A stretch of 64,000 nt of DNA from Anas platyrhynchos (GCF_047663525.1 NC_092607.1:6109001-6173000); one strand, 5' to 3'; shown: positions 22,501-34,469, numbered from the stretch's first letter. Numbers and translations are program-made. The notes: generated by a model from the letters alone, not told the origin.

Positions 22501-25500
22501 TGAAGTGTTGATTTCTTAACAAAAATATCATTAGGTTATAGCTAGAGTGAAGTTCTCAGAAATCTAACCTTGGAAATGTAACTTTTCTGGAGAGCGCGAT
22601 AAATTCAGTTGTCTTTTAAATGGATAAACTAAAAATAAGAAAAAATACAATCTTGACTCTAAACAGTTTTTAAAATTACTCATGGGATGTCAAGGTTGCC
22701 TTTTGTCAAGATAGGCTGGTGAGACACTAGCTTGTATCAGTCACACTTCAGTGGTTTTGTGTGTTGAGTAGGTGAGAGGGTAAAGAATACATACAATAGA
22801 GGTAGTTTTGGCAGCTTGGTTAATGGGACCAATAACTCCCTTCCACCCACTCGTCCCCCTCCCCTCAGGCTCCTGCAGGCAGAAGTCAGAAAAGCAAGAA
22901 TTTTTCTTTTTGCCCGTCCCTTACAACTTGAGCTGTGAAACCATCTGGATTCGTAAAACAATAAATTCTCATCTGGTCCCCTTTGCATGCTGTTTTTATG
23001 GGCAAATAATTAATACCGCACAGGATTTGAAAACAAAAGTGATAGTTACAAAAATGTTTGCTGGCAGGCTTGCTTCATTTCCAGCAGCCTTTGCTTTATG
23101 CCCAAGGACTGGAATAGCATAGAGCTCCTCTCTTGAAATAGCCATGGTGAAACATGCCTAAGGTGCTTTAGCCGTGATGCCGAGGAGGAATTGCTAAAAT
23201 GTTTTTCATCTCGACAGTAAGTGGCCTCTGTTGTGTATATACCCTGCAATTAAATGGGAAAGGAGAGACCCTGTATGAAGTCTGCATCCTCAGACCTAAG
23301 GCATGGCCACACATCCCTATGAACAGTTCTTTGCTGTGGCTACTTAGGAATTCAGATAAAGTTTCCTGATGAAGAGCTTCAGCTGGCTGAACAGAAACAC
23401 AGGCATTACAGTGCTGAGGAACCACTGCTTGGCAGCTCCTTCCCCCTCTCCAGGAACACAGGCTTCTGAAAGAACAAGATTTTGATATGCTAATATTTAG
23501 TATCATTAAAATATAATGCTTGCTTGTCCTTTATCAACAAGCTTGTTCATCTCGGAGGTTCCTGGGCTGTATCAGCTGTCCTTTGAGGCCATGAATGAGG
23601 GTGACTATTAGGAGCAGTCAGAGCTAGCTAACCACACTTGCTTGGATCTCAAATATCTCTGCCTGTGCCAAAAAAAAAGGCCCTCATCACGGAGACTGAG
23701 GCTGGGGAGGAGTGTTGGGGGGTTGTGAAATGGCCTCCAGGAATATTTCTGGTCTTGCTGCTGAGCTGCCAATCTGACTTCAGTGCTTTGCTCTTGGCTT
23801 GGCTGGGCGGCTCTGATTTTATCTGTCAAAGGCAGATCAAACCAAAGCATTGCTTTCACCTCTCTCATTTGATGCATCTGCCCCAAGGTTTGAAAAGAAC
23901 AGCTTGGTTTTTCAGAGAAGCAAGAGGTGTGTGACTGTAGAGAAAATTCCATTGGCGGAACTGTAGTTAGCACTGGGATAGACCAGGACTGATAATTTGG
24001 GTCTCTGGGTTTGGAAATATTCTGGATTTAAAGATTTGCCATCTGCAGTTATATCAGAGCAATGTGATGCCAATTGTTTCATCCTTTTACAAAGGTCACA
24101 ACTGCCTTGCTCCTCCCTCTATTTCTCCATGCTTGTCCAGCAGTGCTTGGGGTTAGGTCCCTCCTGGTATTCGGGCGCTCCTCTGCCAATCTGCAGAACT
24201 GAGGCCAGTGCCAGCAGCTGGGAGCAAATCCTGTGCTGGAGCTGCTGGTCCTGGGCTGCTTCCAACCCCAGTGCTCATCCCTGCGGCCTCTGCCCAGGTG
24301 CTGTGCAGCACTGGGGGAATTTACGAGTCCTCACCAAGAGCAAAGGCCTTGAGCTGAGTGGCTGCTGTGAAGTACTGAGTTTGTCCCTGACCATCCTGAA
24401 GCTCACAGACTTCTGTGTTAATCTGGACCAAGACGGGTCATGTGTATGTGGCTATCTGGCCATAAAATGACTCAGAGGCAAGTGACTTGGAAAAACAAGG
24501 CAAAGGGGGATGCCTGTATTCGTCTAGCCTCGAGTCCTGTGAGGATGAGTGGAGTGGATGGAGCTCCAGCCTGCCTTTACCTCCAAGGGGCAGAGCCCGG
24601 CTGCTTCTGCTCTGCCCATCCCGGTGCTGGTGGGCAGGGCCTCAGCCACCCATATCAGTGCTGCACCGAATCTCACAGATTTCTGCCCATCTTGTGGGGA
24701 GGGATCCTTGATCTAAAAAAGTCCTACAGAAATGTTTTTGGTGCTGATCTTTCTCACACAATATTTTCCTGTCTCCAGCACCACATATGCTGGAAGACCA
24801 GAGTTCAGACTTCTCCCCAAACCATTTGTTACAGTTTTCCCCAGCCTCTGCTGAGAGGTGTTGTCTGTCACATGAAGACACAAGTAACCCATCCATTTGT
24901 GGCTACAGGAGACAAATTAAAAGCTTTGTCAAAGCAGGGGTGGGCGCAGTCTGTGGAGCACCAGGTTCACATGCCATTGCTGCTCCAGAGAAAACCTGCC
25001 GTGCACCAGGAGGTTGCTGCTTGGCTGACTTCATCTACCAGGCTGGGTTACAGGAACACAAAAAGGCTGCCTGTATGGGAAAGAAGGGTTTCCAGCATAT
25101 TCACTGTCTATTTATATTGTGAATTTGCAAAGAGGGTATAATCGGGGGATTACTTGAGCAAGGTCTCCAGCTCCCCACTTCCTCCGTACTCCTGGCACTG
25201 ACACACCCAGTGATCCCCATGTCCCCTGTATGTCCCCGTCCAGGCCAAAGCCCCCAGGTGCTGTGGCAGGCTGGTGGCATCGCTGAGCGGGTTCCCGGCC
25301 GGACAGCAGGAGCTAGGTGCAGGCAAGCAGCCAGGGAGCTCACCCCTTGGGGGGCCCAGTCCCTCGCTGCTCTGCTGGCAGGAGGTGGGTTGAGGAAATT
25401 GCTCCGGCTGGCAAAACAAACGTTCAGTGGGGAGCAGCATGTTGTGCGGGTCTGGCTCGGTACAAAGTGATATCGATCCTGCGTTAAGGTATTCAAGAAC

Positions 25501-26167
25501 GGCTGCAATGCAAAGAAACAAATGTCACACTCATAAATAAGAGTCAAACTAATTTAAATTACCCCTGCAAGATAATTAGAAGCTATTGCAGTTCTAGATC
25601 TGTGTGATCTGTTTGCAATGTGTCACTTGGCAAGCAGAGTCCCTTTCTGCTCTATTTGTTCTTTTTGTAGCCGTTCAAGGGCCATAGCAGTCACAGTGGA
25701 TAGAAATGAGAAAGACGCTTATAGCATCAATGGTACTTTCCTACAAAGCACCCTGAAAAAGCTCTTTCCTCATTCAGTATCAATAATAATAAAAAAGCTA
25801 AAGATAGAAGGCAGAGAAACAAAGCTTGAAGCTTTTAGGAGCAATCTTTCTGAACTTGCTATCCCATACTGCTTTTTGTTAATTAAAAAATTACCTTCCA
25901 AATTATCTTTGGTTTCCATTTGAGCTTGGCTTTTGCTTGCCTTTCAGCCTGCTTGAGTGCTGGCACTCACTTTAGGAGGGGAGAGGCATGGAGGGGTCAG
26001 TCCGTGCGCTCCTTGCTGTCAGCACGTGTCCCCCTGCTTACCTGGGGCCTTTCATCTCGCTCCCCTGCTGCATGTGCTCAGCATCTGGCTGCTAACCAAA
26101 CGTGCTCGACTACTGTCTACAAATAATGCCATTCCAAATATAAAATGTTCTGTGACTCACGGTAATT

Positions 26168-26183
26168 AAAAAAAAAAAAAAAA
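26168..26183. repeat. A16 homopolymer
   Basis: Sixteen consecutive A residues; no retroposed gene body is evident upstream. Confidence 0.9.
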
Positions 26184-26874
26184 GGAACCAAAAAAGTGGA
26201 TTCTAATGAACTGGAAGCTTTCCTGGGAAGATGAAGAGATCTATCTGATTGCCATGAGCCAACTAAAGAAAAAATAAATCCACAGAGGGAAGAAAAAGAA
26301 ATCTCAATTATAATATAAAAGGCAGTGTGCTACATATTTTAGATAATAGACTTAAAATTCTTCTGTCAGGCTCCGTGATGGCAAAACAGCTGGGGCTGAG
26401 CATCAGCCACCCTGGAGCTGTAATCAGCAGGGTTGAAGGCAGAGATGCTTTTCTGTCAGCTGTGCTGTGGGGCTGCGCTGCCATGTCCCCATTACATTTG
26501 CTGGTGCTTGCTGAGCCCCCCTGCAAGGAGCCACAGTTGATGGGAACTGCCAATTGCATCCCCCCTTGCCTTGCTCTGTGCCCTTTACCAAAGCTAAGAA
26601 TAATCTCTATTTATTTGCAGGCAATTGGCAGTCCAGGGCTAAAAACCTATTTTAAATTTATTTTGTGCACCTGTGTCTCTTAAAGGTTGGGGTAACGTTA
26701 AATTACTGCAGCTGCCCTTTCTGCTGCAGCCTGGGGTTAGCAGAGGGGACATTTCTTCAGTGCTGTGACTGCTCTGAAGGCAGGCTCCTCGTTGGCAGTG
26801 GAGGCTCAAGCCCATATGGAAAGGCAGCTCAGGCTTTGTCACGTGGAGAAGGTTGTGTATGATGAGATAAGAAA

Positions 26875-27010
26875 TGTTATTTTCCAGCTTATAGTCAAGT
26901 ATTGCAAATAATTACAAACTTGAGCTCTATATTTATGTAGCTTAGTGATATTTTAACTCGTATTGATCAACGCTTGCCTCCAATCTAATGCATGAAAAAT
27001 TCTATCAAGG
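26875..27010. promoter_or_regulatory. candidate POU/ONECUT-like site cluster
   Basis: The AT-rich stretch contains TATTGCAAATAATTACAAAC, resembling a POU octamer beside a homeodomain site, then GTATTGATCAACG, resembling an ONECUT site, and CTAATGCATG. Motif density is the only evidence. Confidence 0.22.
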
Positions 27011-28889
27011 ATAATGCCTATTTGGTGTGAATCTCAGTTAGAAACAGATCCTCAGGTGCTGCATCCATGATGAGCCATTTTCAAGAGGGTATTATACATC
27101 TCTCAAAGACTTTCAGGAGGGAGGAGGAAAAAGTACTTTGAGACAATGGAAAGCTGATTCAATAGCTGCACAGCGGAGAGGCAGGCTCGTGGTGCAGCCT
27201 GTGCAGTACGAGCAGAGTGCTGCAGCGCGTTTACGCAATGCAAATGACTTAGATGCAACGGGGAGAAGAAGGAAGAGAAACAAAGGCCAGACCCAGTGAA
27301 GAGCAGTTAAAATGCAATGGATGCAGATCTCTGTGGGAATTTGGAAGGAAATCTGCAGAGCTGCATCTTTGCATCCTTGCAGAGATATCGGGGTCAGACT
27401 GGCAGCCGGGGCAGGTCGCAGCAGTGCTGCTGTGGTCAGACAATGCGTGGTTTTGTGGCCTCTCCAGCACTGTGTAACAGACCTACCAGGCTGGGTGAAC
27501 CTCAGACACGTCTCCCCCATCGGGGACTTGCTCAGGCTTTCCCTACACACACGGGAAGCCCTCAGTTAACAAATTTTAGCCAAAAAAGCAACACCTGAAA
27601 GATGTTTTTCACCCCTCTCTAAAAAGTACAGCCAAAATGCAGCACAGCTGGAACTGATTAGCTTTAAAAGCTCCTGCTGGTTTGTCTACCTGTATCACAC
27701 TGCGCCAGTCTCTCTGCTTAACAAGGAGCAACTGTTGCAAGGCAAAGCAGTAGAAGGTGCCTCCAAATGCTAGGTGGCCCAAATGATGTGGCAGTGCCAT
27801 GCGGAGCGGGGATGCAGATGCATACAAAACACATGCAGGCATTTTGGGGATGCAGTCCTGCTGCTGGGTTCCCACCCTCAGCCTTGCACAGCATGCCCCT
27901 GGACACTGGGGACATCCCTGTGGAGCAAACCCAGTGATGAAACCTTCGAGTCTGGTTAATCATCCCCGTATGAAACCATTTTGATTTTTCCCTGAGTGCC
28001 CTTTGCTATTACAGGAGTTCATGACTAGGAGTGGGTGAGACTGAAGATATAATTAGAGGTGCATTCATCACTCCTGCTGGTAATTGTTTTCTAAGAACCC
28101 ATAAAAAGAGAAATTATTGCCTTCTGAAGTGCTCCACAGTGCTGCATGTATGAGCCACAAACGCTGCGAAACGGGTGGTCCCTGTCCCCATGAGGGACCC
28201 CACTGGCCCCCTGTGTCCCTGGGGGGACAAATGGGGGCAAATCAGGGCTGCAAGAGCAAAACAACAAAAAAAAAAGCCACTGGGAGAAATTTATGGGGCT
28301 GCAAGGAAAACCACTGCAGTCACCAGAGTGCATTGCCTTCTGAACTGCTGAAACCTGCAACGTGCAGGGTGACACAGCAACGGAAAAGGTGGAAAAGGAA
28401 ACGCGAGAGTTTATTCAGGTCTGGGATTCAACCTCCAGTTTCCCTGTGATGGCCTGTAGCAAAATAAATTTATGTTAAATAACTGACTGAAAATAAAATG
28501 TTTCTTGATCTGGGAGGGGAGAGGTTTAAGAGTCTCCCTGTGAAAATGAGGCCAGTTGATCTGTGCCTTGGTTGTTTTTTCCACTAAATCAAAGTGGGTA
28601 TAAAGCGCTGCTGGATCAGAATGGCACCACCACTACCAGCTGCGGTGCCTCCCCTTGGCTCCCTGTGCTCCAACTTGCACTGACACCCCTGTCTTTGGGG
28701 AAAAATGCCAGAGGAGGAGCAGCCACATGGGGCAGTGAACACTTCTCAGTGATGGACTGGGATGTGCAACTCATATGCTGCTTTTATAAAAGTTTATTTA
28801 TACAGAGCTGATCAGTGCACTGGATTGTGCAGGATGGCGTGCTCCTGCTTGCTCTTCAGACATGTTACTTCCACTGAAAAATGCATGCT

Positions 28890-29110
28890 GGCGTTTCAGG
28901 AGCCTTATAATGGGCTGTGCATTGCATAATGCATATTATTGTACCCTGCAAAATAACTTTATCGTGGTATTCCAGCACGTGTCATCAGGAGGGCCTTGCT
29001 GCATCCCGGTAAATGCTGAGTTTTGCACTTGGTCTAAGTGCTGAATAGAAAAATCCATTCCTCCATGAGCTTCCCTTATTAGTAAACACTAATAAGCTAT
29101 TGAGCAACAT
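28890..29110. promoter_or_regulatory. candidate enhancer with POU-like and forkhead palindrome sites
   Basis: The segment contains TGCATTGCATAATGCATATT (POU or C/EBP-like half sites), CAGCACGTGTCA (E-box) and the perfect inverted repeat at 29075-29096 centred on GTAAACA. The clustering suggests a cis-regulatory element. Confidence 0.3.
29075..29096. repeat. 22-bp perfect inverted repeat centred on forkhead core
   Basis: Left arm CTTATTAGT (29075-29083), loop AAAC, right arm ACTAATAAG (29088-29096). The centre 29082-29088 reads GTAAACA, the forkhead (FOX) core, flanked symmetrically by ATTA-type homeodomain cores. Confidence 0.9.
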
Positions 29111-29958
29111 TTAGTGCAACTGTCAAGAAACCTGACCATAATAACAGCGCCTCATTGAGCCCCTGGCACTGACAGACAGCCCAGTGCTGTGCAGCAGTAG
29201 ATGGTGCTCGTGCTTTGCGTTAGCTGCCTGCAGCCGCAGCATCAGCAGACGGTTGCTGTTCAGCCTGTCCCTAGCGAGACTCCTTCAGGATGCAAAACTG
29301 GAGATGCCCAAGCACTTTATGGGCTGTGCTGAGCCTCCTGATGGCTGCAGCACCCAAATGCCCTTGTGGACGGTCCACCAATGTGTCTTTCAAGAAGGTG
29401 CTGAGGCTAAATGTGCAATGTAGGCAACAAAGATCTTTTCCGGGGCTTCTTGTAGCCCCAGAAAGCTCCATCTCAGGGAAAGGACCCTCTGTAAAAGAAA
29501 GCTAGAACCACAAGAAAACACATCACGGGTGCAGTGTCCTGCACGTGGGGTGTCCCTGCACTGCAGCCTGCTTTAATACTTTTTGGTGCCCTCTTTGTAG
29601 GAAGTGGTACGTGAGTTGGCTTTGGAGCAGAGCTGGGAAGTTTGAGAGAGAATTTGGTAAGGCTTTAAAAAAAACAAATGTGCTGTAGAAGGCTTGGGTG
29701 CCCAGCACTCCCATCAACATCTTTTCAGTCCAAAAGTACTTCTAACCCAAATGTGCTCTGTGAGTGAGTTACTGATTTATAAGAACTACATGCACACACT
29801 GTTGTCCATGGATGAGCACCACTGGTTTAAGATTATATATAATCTACAAAAAAAAATTCTGCTTAAGCAAGCAGTGCTCCATCATAAAAGAGAAGAGCTG
29901 TGCGTGGATGTAAAGGAGATCAGCGATGGTTATATGTGTGCAGATGTATGCATGTGTA

Positions 29959-29984
29959 TGTGCCTGCATGCATGTGCAGGCACA
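29959..29984. repeat. 10-bp arm inverted repeat in a TG/CATG-rich tract
   Basis: Arms TGTGCCTGCA (29959-29968) and TGCAGGCACA (29975-29984) are perfectly complementary around a TGCATG loop. It follows a run of ATGTATGCATGTG words, so it may have arisen from a simple-repeat tract. Confidence 0.9.
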
Positions 29985-31974
29985 AGCGGTGTCTTTCAAA
30001 TCCACCCTGTTGCCTGGACATTAAAAGGCTTTAAAAAAAGAAAGAAGAAAATGAATGCTTCTGCAGTTTCATCTGCACTAATTGAATTTCTGTCCATAGC
30101 GTTTACAGACTTTAAGAGGAGCCCGCATAATTACCTTTTCTCTTGATTTTTTTTTCTCCTCTCTGTTTAAAACTCATTGTATTGTGTCATTTTATAGGCG
30201 CCAAGAATAAATCTTTTGTCAGCTCTATTGCATTATTATGCAAAGTACACAAAAAGTGTAGGAATAAAACAGCCCAAGAGAAGCCGAGTGCTGCTCCTTT
30301 CAGCCTCAATTCTGCCCCAGCAGCAAGCCTCCAAGTTTGCTAACACAACCTTTTTCTCAGAGAAACTTCCTCACCCTCGGCCATTGATTGCAAAGAGTTC
30401 ACTTGACCATGCTAATGCCTGCGACGAGGAAGTGTATTTACTGCAAGAAGAAAGACTTGATGAAGGAGCCATCCATTACCTCCACAGAATTGATCCTGGG
30501 GGGGTGAAGGAGCTGCTGAAGATTTCTTGGCAGCATTAGAGGGGTCAGTCCGAGGCAGCTCCCTTCTCCCCAGGAATGCAGAAGCGTCCCAGGAACTGTT
30601 TTAGGACAAAAACAACAACAAAAATAACCAAAAAACAATTGCTACTCCACAGTATTCTGAAGGGCAAAGCTCAGGAGGTATGTGGGAAGCTGTCAGCTCC
30701 GCCAGGTGGTCTCCATGGGCTTTGATTGATTTGAGGAGCCTGATGTAGGAAGAGGGACCTTAACCTGGGGCTGACCCTGCCCCGTTGTGCCACCGCTGGC
30801 ATCTCCCAGCTGACTGCAAAGCTCCAGGGAAGAACTCATTTAAACACATTAGTGGGTGCTTTAACTTCTCTCCGAGGCTCGTTAGCATTGTTGGAACGGA
30901 GCTCTGCTCCCACAATGTATCAGCAACATGGAATTAAGCAACTTAATTAGGCTGGGTTAAACACAAAGAGGGATGTAAGGGAGGGGATGTGAGGCTGGGA
31001 AAGCTCACCCACCGCGCTCGGCTGCTGGGAATTTCCTCCATGGAGGATGTCTGCTCATGATTTGGGTTTGGGTTACCCTCCTGTGATGTTGCAGAGAGTG
31101 AGACCCACAGGGCAAGAACGTACAGGCACTCCTGTCACCCATTTCCCTCCCTGTTCTCGCTTCACCTTGTGCAAATAACGGCCCTTTACTTCGGAGGAGA
31201 AAAGCCCAGTGAATGGCTGCGCTGGTGGAACCATGGAAAAATCAAGAGGGAAGATTCAGAAGGGGGCCAATGGAAAACTTTTTTTTTTTCTTGGGGGATG
31301 ATTCTACGGTCACTTGGGAAGCTGTCTGCAGGGCATCATCCCAAAATGTATCCACTCTCACCTAGCTACCACTGTCATTACTTTCTGAGTTGACAGCATG
31401 GAGATTTCAATACGGTGGGAGAAACACATGGTCCCCGTGCCAAACCAAAAAGTCTGAATTACTTGATTACTCGCTAATTATTTCCTGAAGAACAGCTTCA
31501 GACAGAAGGTTGAGGGCCCTGCATGCATCTCCCAGAGCCATCAGCTGGCACAGGCCGGCGAGGAGCTGCACCCCGGGCACCGCCATCAGACCCTGCTCCG
31601 GGCTGGGGCCGAGCAGTGGGGCTGAGGTGCCCGGAGCCTGCACCGCAGTGCCAGGAGGGGCAGGGGGCTGCTGAGGGAAGCGCCTGGCCCCATTTCTTGG
31701 TCAAATTTGGTGTTTGTGGAGGTTGAGGTGGGGACAGGCCGTGTGGGGAGCGTGGTGCTTGGTGTGGGGTCGCCCTTGCTGGGTGCAGGCTGGGTACCAC
31801 AGGGACCCCCCTGTGCTGCATCTGTGCAGAGCTGGAGGAAAAACCACCAAAACTCACCAAGGAGCAAGGAGACGCTCCCATCTTTTTTACAAGTCCCCCT
31901 AAGGAAACGACATCATTTAGCCCCAGGGGTTAAACCCTCCAGCTCCATGCCCTCACGCACAAACCCCCACAGCA

Positions 31975-32170
31975 GGGGCTGAGCCGGGCAGGCTCCAGGG
32001 GAGCCCGCAGCTATCGCGAGAGCGGCTGACGACATGACACGACAGGGCACGGGGCAGCAGCGGCAGCACCGCCCCCTGCCCGCGGCGGCCCCCGTGAGGA
32101 GCTGGGGGGGGGCCGGGGGGAGCCACGGAGCGCCCCGTGCACGGAGCCGGGCTGGGGGCGCTGGGTTTGG
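31975..32170. promoter_or_regulatory. small CpG-dense core with BANP-type motif
   Basis: By hand count this 195 bp core has about 20 CpG dinucleotides, far more than its surroundings. It contains TATCGCGAGA at 32012-32021, which fits the TMTCGCGANR promoter consensus bound by BANP. It also contains CACGACAGGGCAC and a GCCCGCGGCGGCC stretch followed by CCCCCGTGAGG, a splice-donor-like sequence. It lies directly before a CR1 3' end. It could be a promoter of an unannotated transcript, an alternative promoter, or GC-rich repeat sequence. Confidence 0.4.
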
Positions 32171-32204
32171 GGCAGAGGAGCCCCAGCAGAGCTCCCAGCG
32201 CCTG

Positions 32205-32490
32205 CCCGGGCCTGAGGGGCTGCAGGAGCGAGGGGAGGGAGCCTGCAGGGGGAAGGGACAGGCTGGGGATGGCGTTAAACTGGCAGAGGGCAGGCTCAGG
32301 TGGGGTGGAAGGAGGAAATTCTTCATTCCCAGGGCGGCGAGGCCCTGCCCAGGCTGCCCCAGGAGCTGGGGGTGCCCCATCCCTGGGGGTGCCCGAGGCC
32401 AGGCTGGGGGGGACTGGGGGCAGGGGGTGGCTCTGGGTGGGCTCTGAGGTCCCTTCCCACCCAAACCCGTGGGTTCTGTGGTTCCATACA
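32205..32490 (+). mobile_element. CR1 LINE 3' end, truncated
   Basis: The ordered words GGGGCTGCAGGAG, GTTAAACTGGCAGAGG, GGAAGGAGGAAATTCTTCA, GGCGAGGCCCTGCCCAGGC, GGTGCCCCATCCCTGG and GAGGTCCCTTCCCACCCAAA reproduce the 3' portion of avian CR1 elements on the plus strand. It ends near a diverged TTCTGTGGTTCC tail. There is an internal deletion before the terminal part relative to the family as I remember it. It is 5' truncated, as is usual for CR1, and not mobile. Confidence 0.88.
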
Positions 32491-32559
32491 CCAAGTGCCA
32501 GTGAAATGGGACCCATTGCCCTTTCTCCTGACAGGAACACCCCTCGCACCGTGCCTCAC

Positions 32560-32655
32560 CCCTCGCACCATCCAACCTAGAAATTTTAGGTCAGAGGTTG
32601 GACTTGATGATCTTGAGGCCTCTTCCAACCTAGAAATTCTGTAATTCTGTGCCTT
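32560..32655 (+). mobile_element. CR1 LINE 3' terminus
   Basis: GAGGTTGGACTTGATGATCT, then CCTCTTCCAACCTAG and the terminal ATTCTGTA/ATTCTGTG octamers are diagnostic of a CR1 3' end. The element is a very short 5'-truncated copy. The word CCAACCTAGAAATT occurs twice (about 32572 and 32620), which may be a local duplication. Confidence 0.92.
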
Positions 32656-34059
32656 ATCTCCCCCCTTTCCATACAGCCGCTCGCAGCTCTCAGCTCTGCT
32701 TCCAGGCTGCTGCCTGAGAACAGCGGTGGGAAGGGGTTGGGGTATCGCTGCACAAACAGATCTCTGTGTGCATAGCTGTTGGGGAATGGCCGTGCCAGGA
32801 TGCGCAGAAACAACTAGTTATGAATTATTTACATTTCTTTAGTTGCTGCTCGTCGTTTGTTATTCCTCTGTTTAAACAGTTTGTCCTCTGTTCCAGGAGC
32901 AGAAGGAAAGCCAAAATGACTTCAGTGACAGCTCAGATATCCCACAGAATGACTAGTAAGTAGTCAAAGTAAACAACTTAGGAAGCAAATGCAGCCGGAA
33001 AAATTATTCATCCCATCCGCACAGCAGATTGGTCAGAAAAAAGGAATTTCTGTTCTACGGAAAAACTTTGAATTTAAAAAACAAAGAAGAGATAAATTGT
33101 TTACCTTTCCGACAGGATGAAAGTGTTACAAAGAACGTTAGTGATATAATTGTGGTTCTTTCTTTCTACAATGTGAGAACATCAGAATGACGCAGGAAAG
33201 GAAAAAAAAAAAAGTCAGTTAAATAGGTGATGTGTTTGGTTTTTTTTTCCCCTATCAAAATGAGAGAGAAGTGCTTTATTTTGACTTTTTTCCATCAAAA
33301 ATTGTGTGGAAATCAGTGGTTTGCTGTGCAACATTTGGATGAAAATGAAATCCATATTTGCTAATGAAGCATAACTACAGCAACAGCTCCAGTGCTTTGT
33401 TTCAAGTTACAGGTCTGATCCTGGCACTAATTTCCCCAGAAAGTCTGTCCAGTTAAGTGGAGCTTCTCTGGACATGCACAGGGCTCCACCACCTCGGAGA
33501 TAACTCACAGAGACTTCCTGCACTGGGAAGGGCCTGTGCTCATCGCTAATTTATTCACCATGAATAATTCAACCACTTCTTGTCATTGCTTTGCCACACA
33601 TGTTTCTGCCATAGCCTGCATTTGATTTTATCATGAAAACCTCGAAACTGGAGACAGAAAGAACGTAAGATGTTTTCCCACCCCCCCAGACAGAGATGCC
33701 CCTCACATTGTGCTGGTGGATGGAGTGGAGAAGGCAAACACGGGACATGGAGAGCTACAGCATTATTAGTTTTGAATGTTTGTATTTTATTTACAGTGTT
33801 AGGCACAAAAAATAATACCTGGTTTCTAAGCATAGGTGAGGTACAGAAAAAATTGCATTTTTAAGTAAATAAAAAAAATGCAGAGAAAAACCAGTTTTTC
33901 CTCTGTCTAGCTTAAATATGAGAATACTGTAGGATTTATTTTCCAGGTGAATTTTTGTTGTTTTTACTCTATAAATAAGCCTAGTTCCATTGATCTCAAT
34001 GGCGCGATGCTGATTGACACCTACTGAGGATACATGCAGAAGTATTTTTCCTAATGAGC

Positions 34060-34225
34060 TCCTTCTGAGCCCACGATTGCCAATTGATGTGGCAATTACA
34101 TATTAATGTGTGCGACTGTGCACAATCAAACTGGGCTAGAAGGGATGCAACCTTTTGTTTCTTTAAATTAATAAAATATTTATTGCAATCAACTCATATC
34201 TCCCAATTTGTTGCCAATTAACTAA
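34060..34225. promoter_or_regulatory. candidate homeodomain-site-rich element
   Basis: The stretch is rich in ATTA/TAAT cores: GGCAATTACATATTAATG, TTAAATTAATAAAATATT and CCAATTAACTAAAG, with CCAATTGATGTGG between. It is similar in style to conserved noncoding elements near developmental genes. There is no other support. Confidence 0.22.
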
Positions 34226-34328
34226 AGTGTTTGGTGTGCAGCTCATTGAGGGTGCGGCAACAGAGCTGCACTCAGGGAACAAATCGGAGGCTTCTCATGC
34301 TGAATTTCGCTCTTTTCCTTCTTTCCAG

Positions 34329-34469
34329 GTAGGAGCAGAACAGCAGGAGCTAGAATACAGTGAGGACTGTCCCCTCCAGGGAAAACCATCTCCAGTCATC
34401 AATAGCAGACGGCCAGCACACCCATCATCAAGGCAAACTTCTGTTGGTGAAGACCAGAGATTTTGGTCT
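34329..34469 (+). other. 141-bp exon-like segment, one open frame
   Basis: The segment is preceded by the strong pyrimidine tract CTCTTTTCCTTCTTTCCAG and followed by GTAAGT at 34470-34475. Its length is 141 bp (47 codons), symmetric phase 0-0 and open in that frame only. The peptide (starting VGAEQQELEYSEDCPLQGK) is not recognised. I infer a possible internal exon of an unannotated plus-strand transcript; chance pairing of splice signals remains possible. Confidence 0.3.

Larger units (their letters stand above)
19545..31950. other. gene-poor intergenic block
   Basis: No gene is recognised. The longest chance frame outside the GC-rich left end is 24440-25141 plus (233 codons), which has no recognisable domain. 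Candidate noncoding features at 26875-27010, 28890-29110 and 29959-29984 are listed separately. An A16 tract lies at 26168-26183. Confidence 0.5.
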
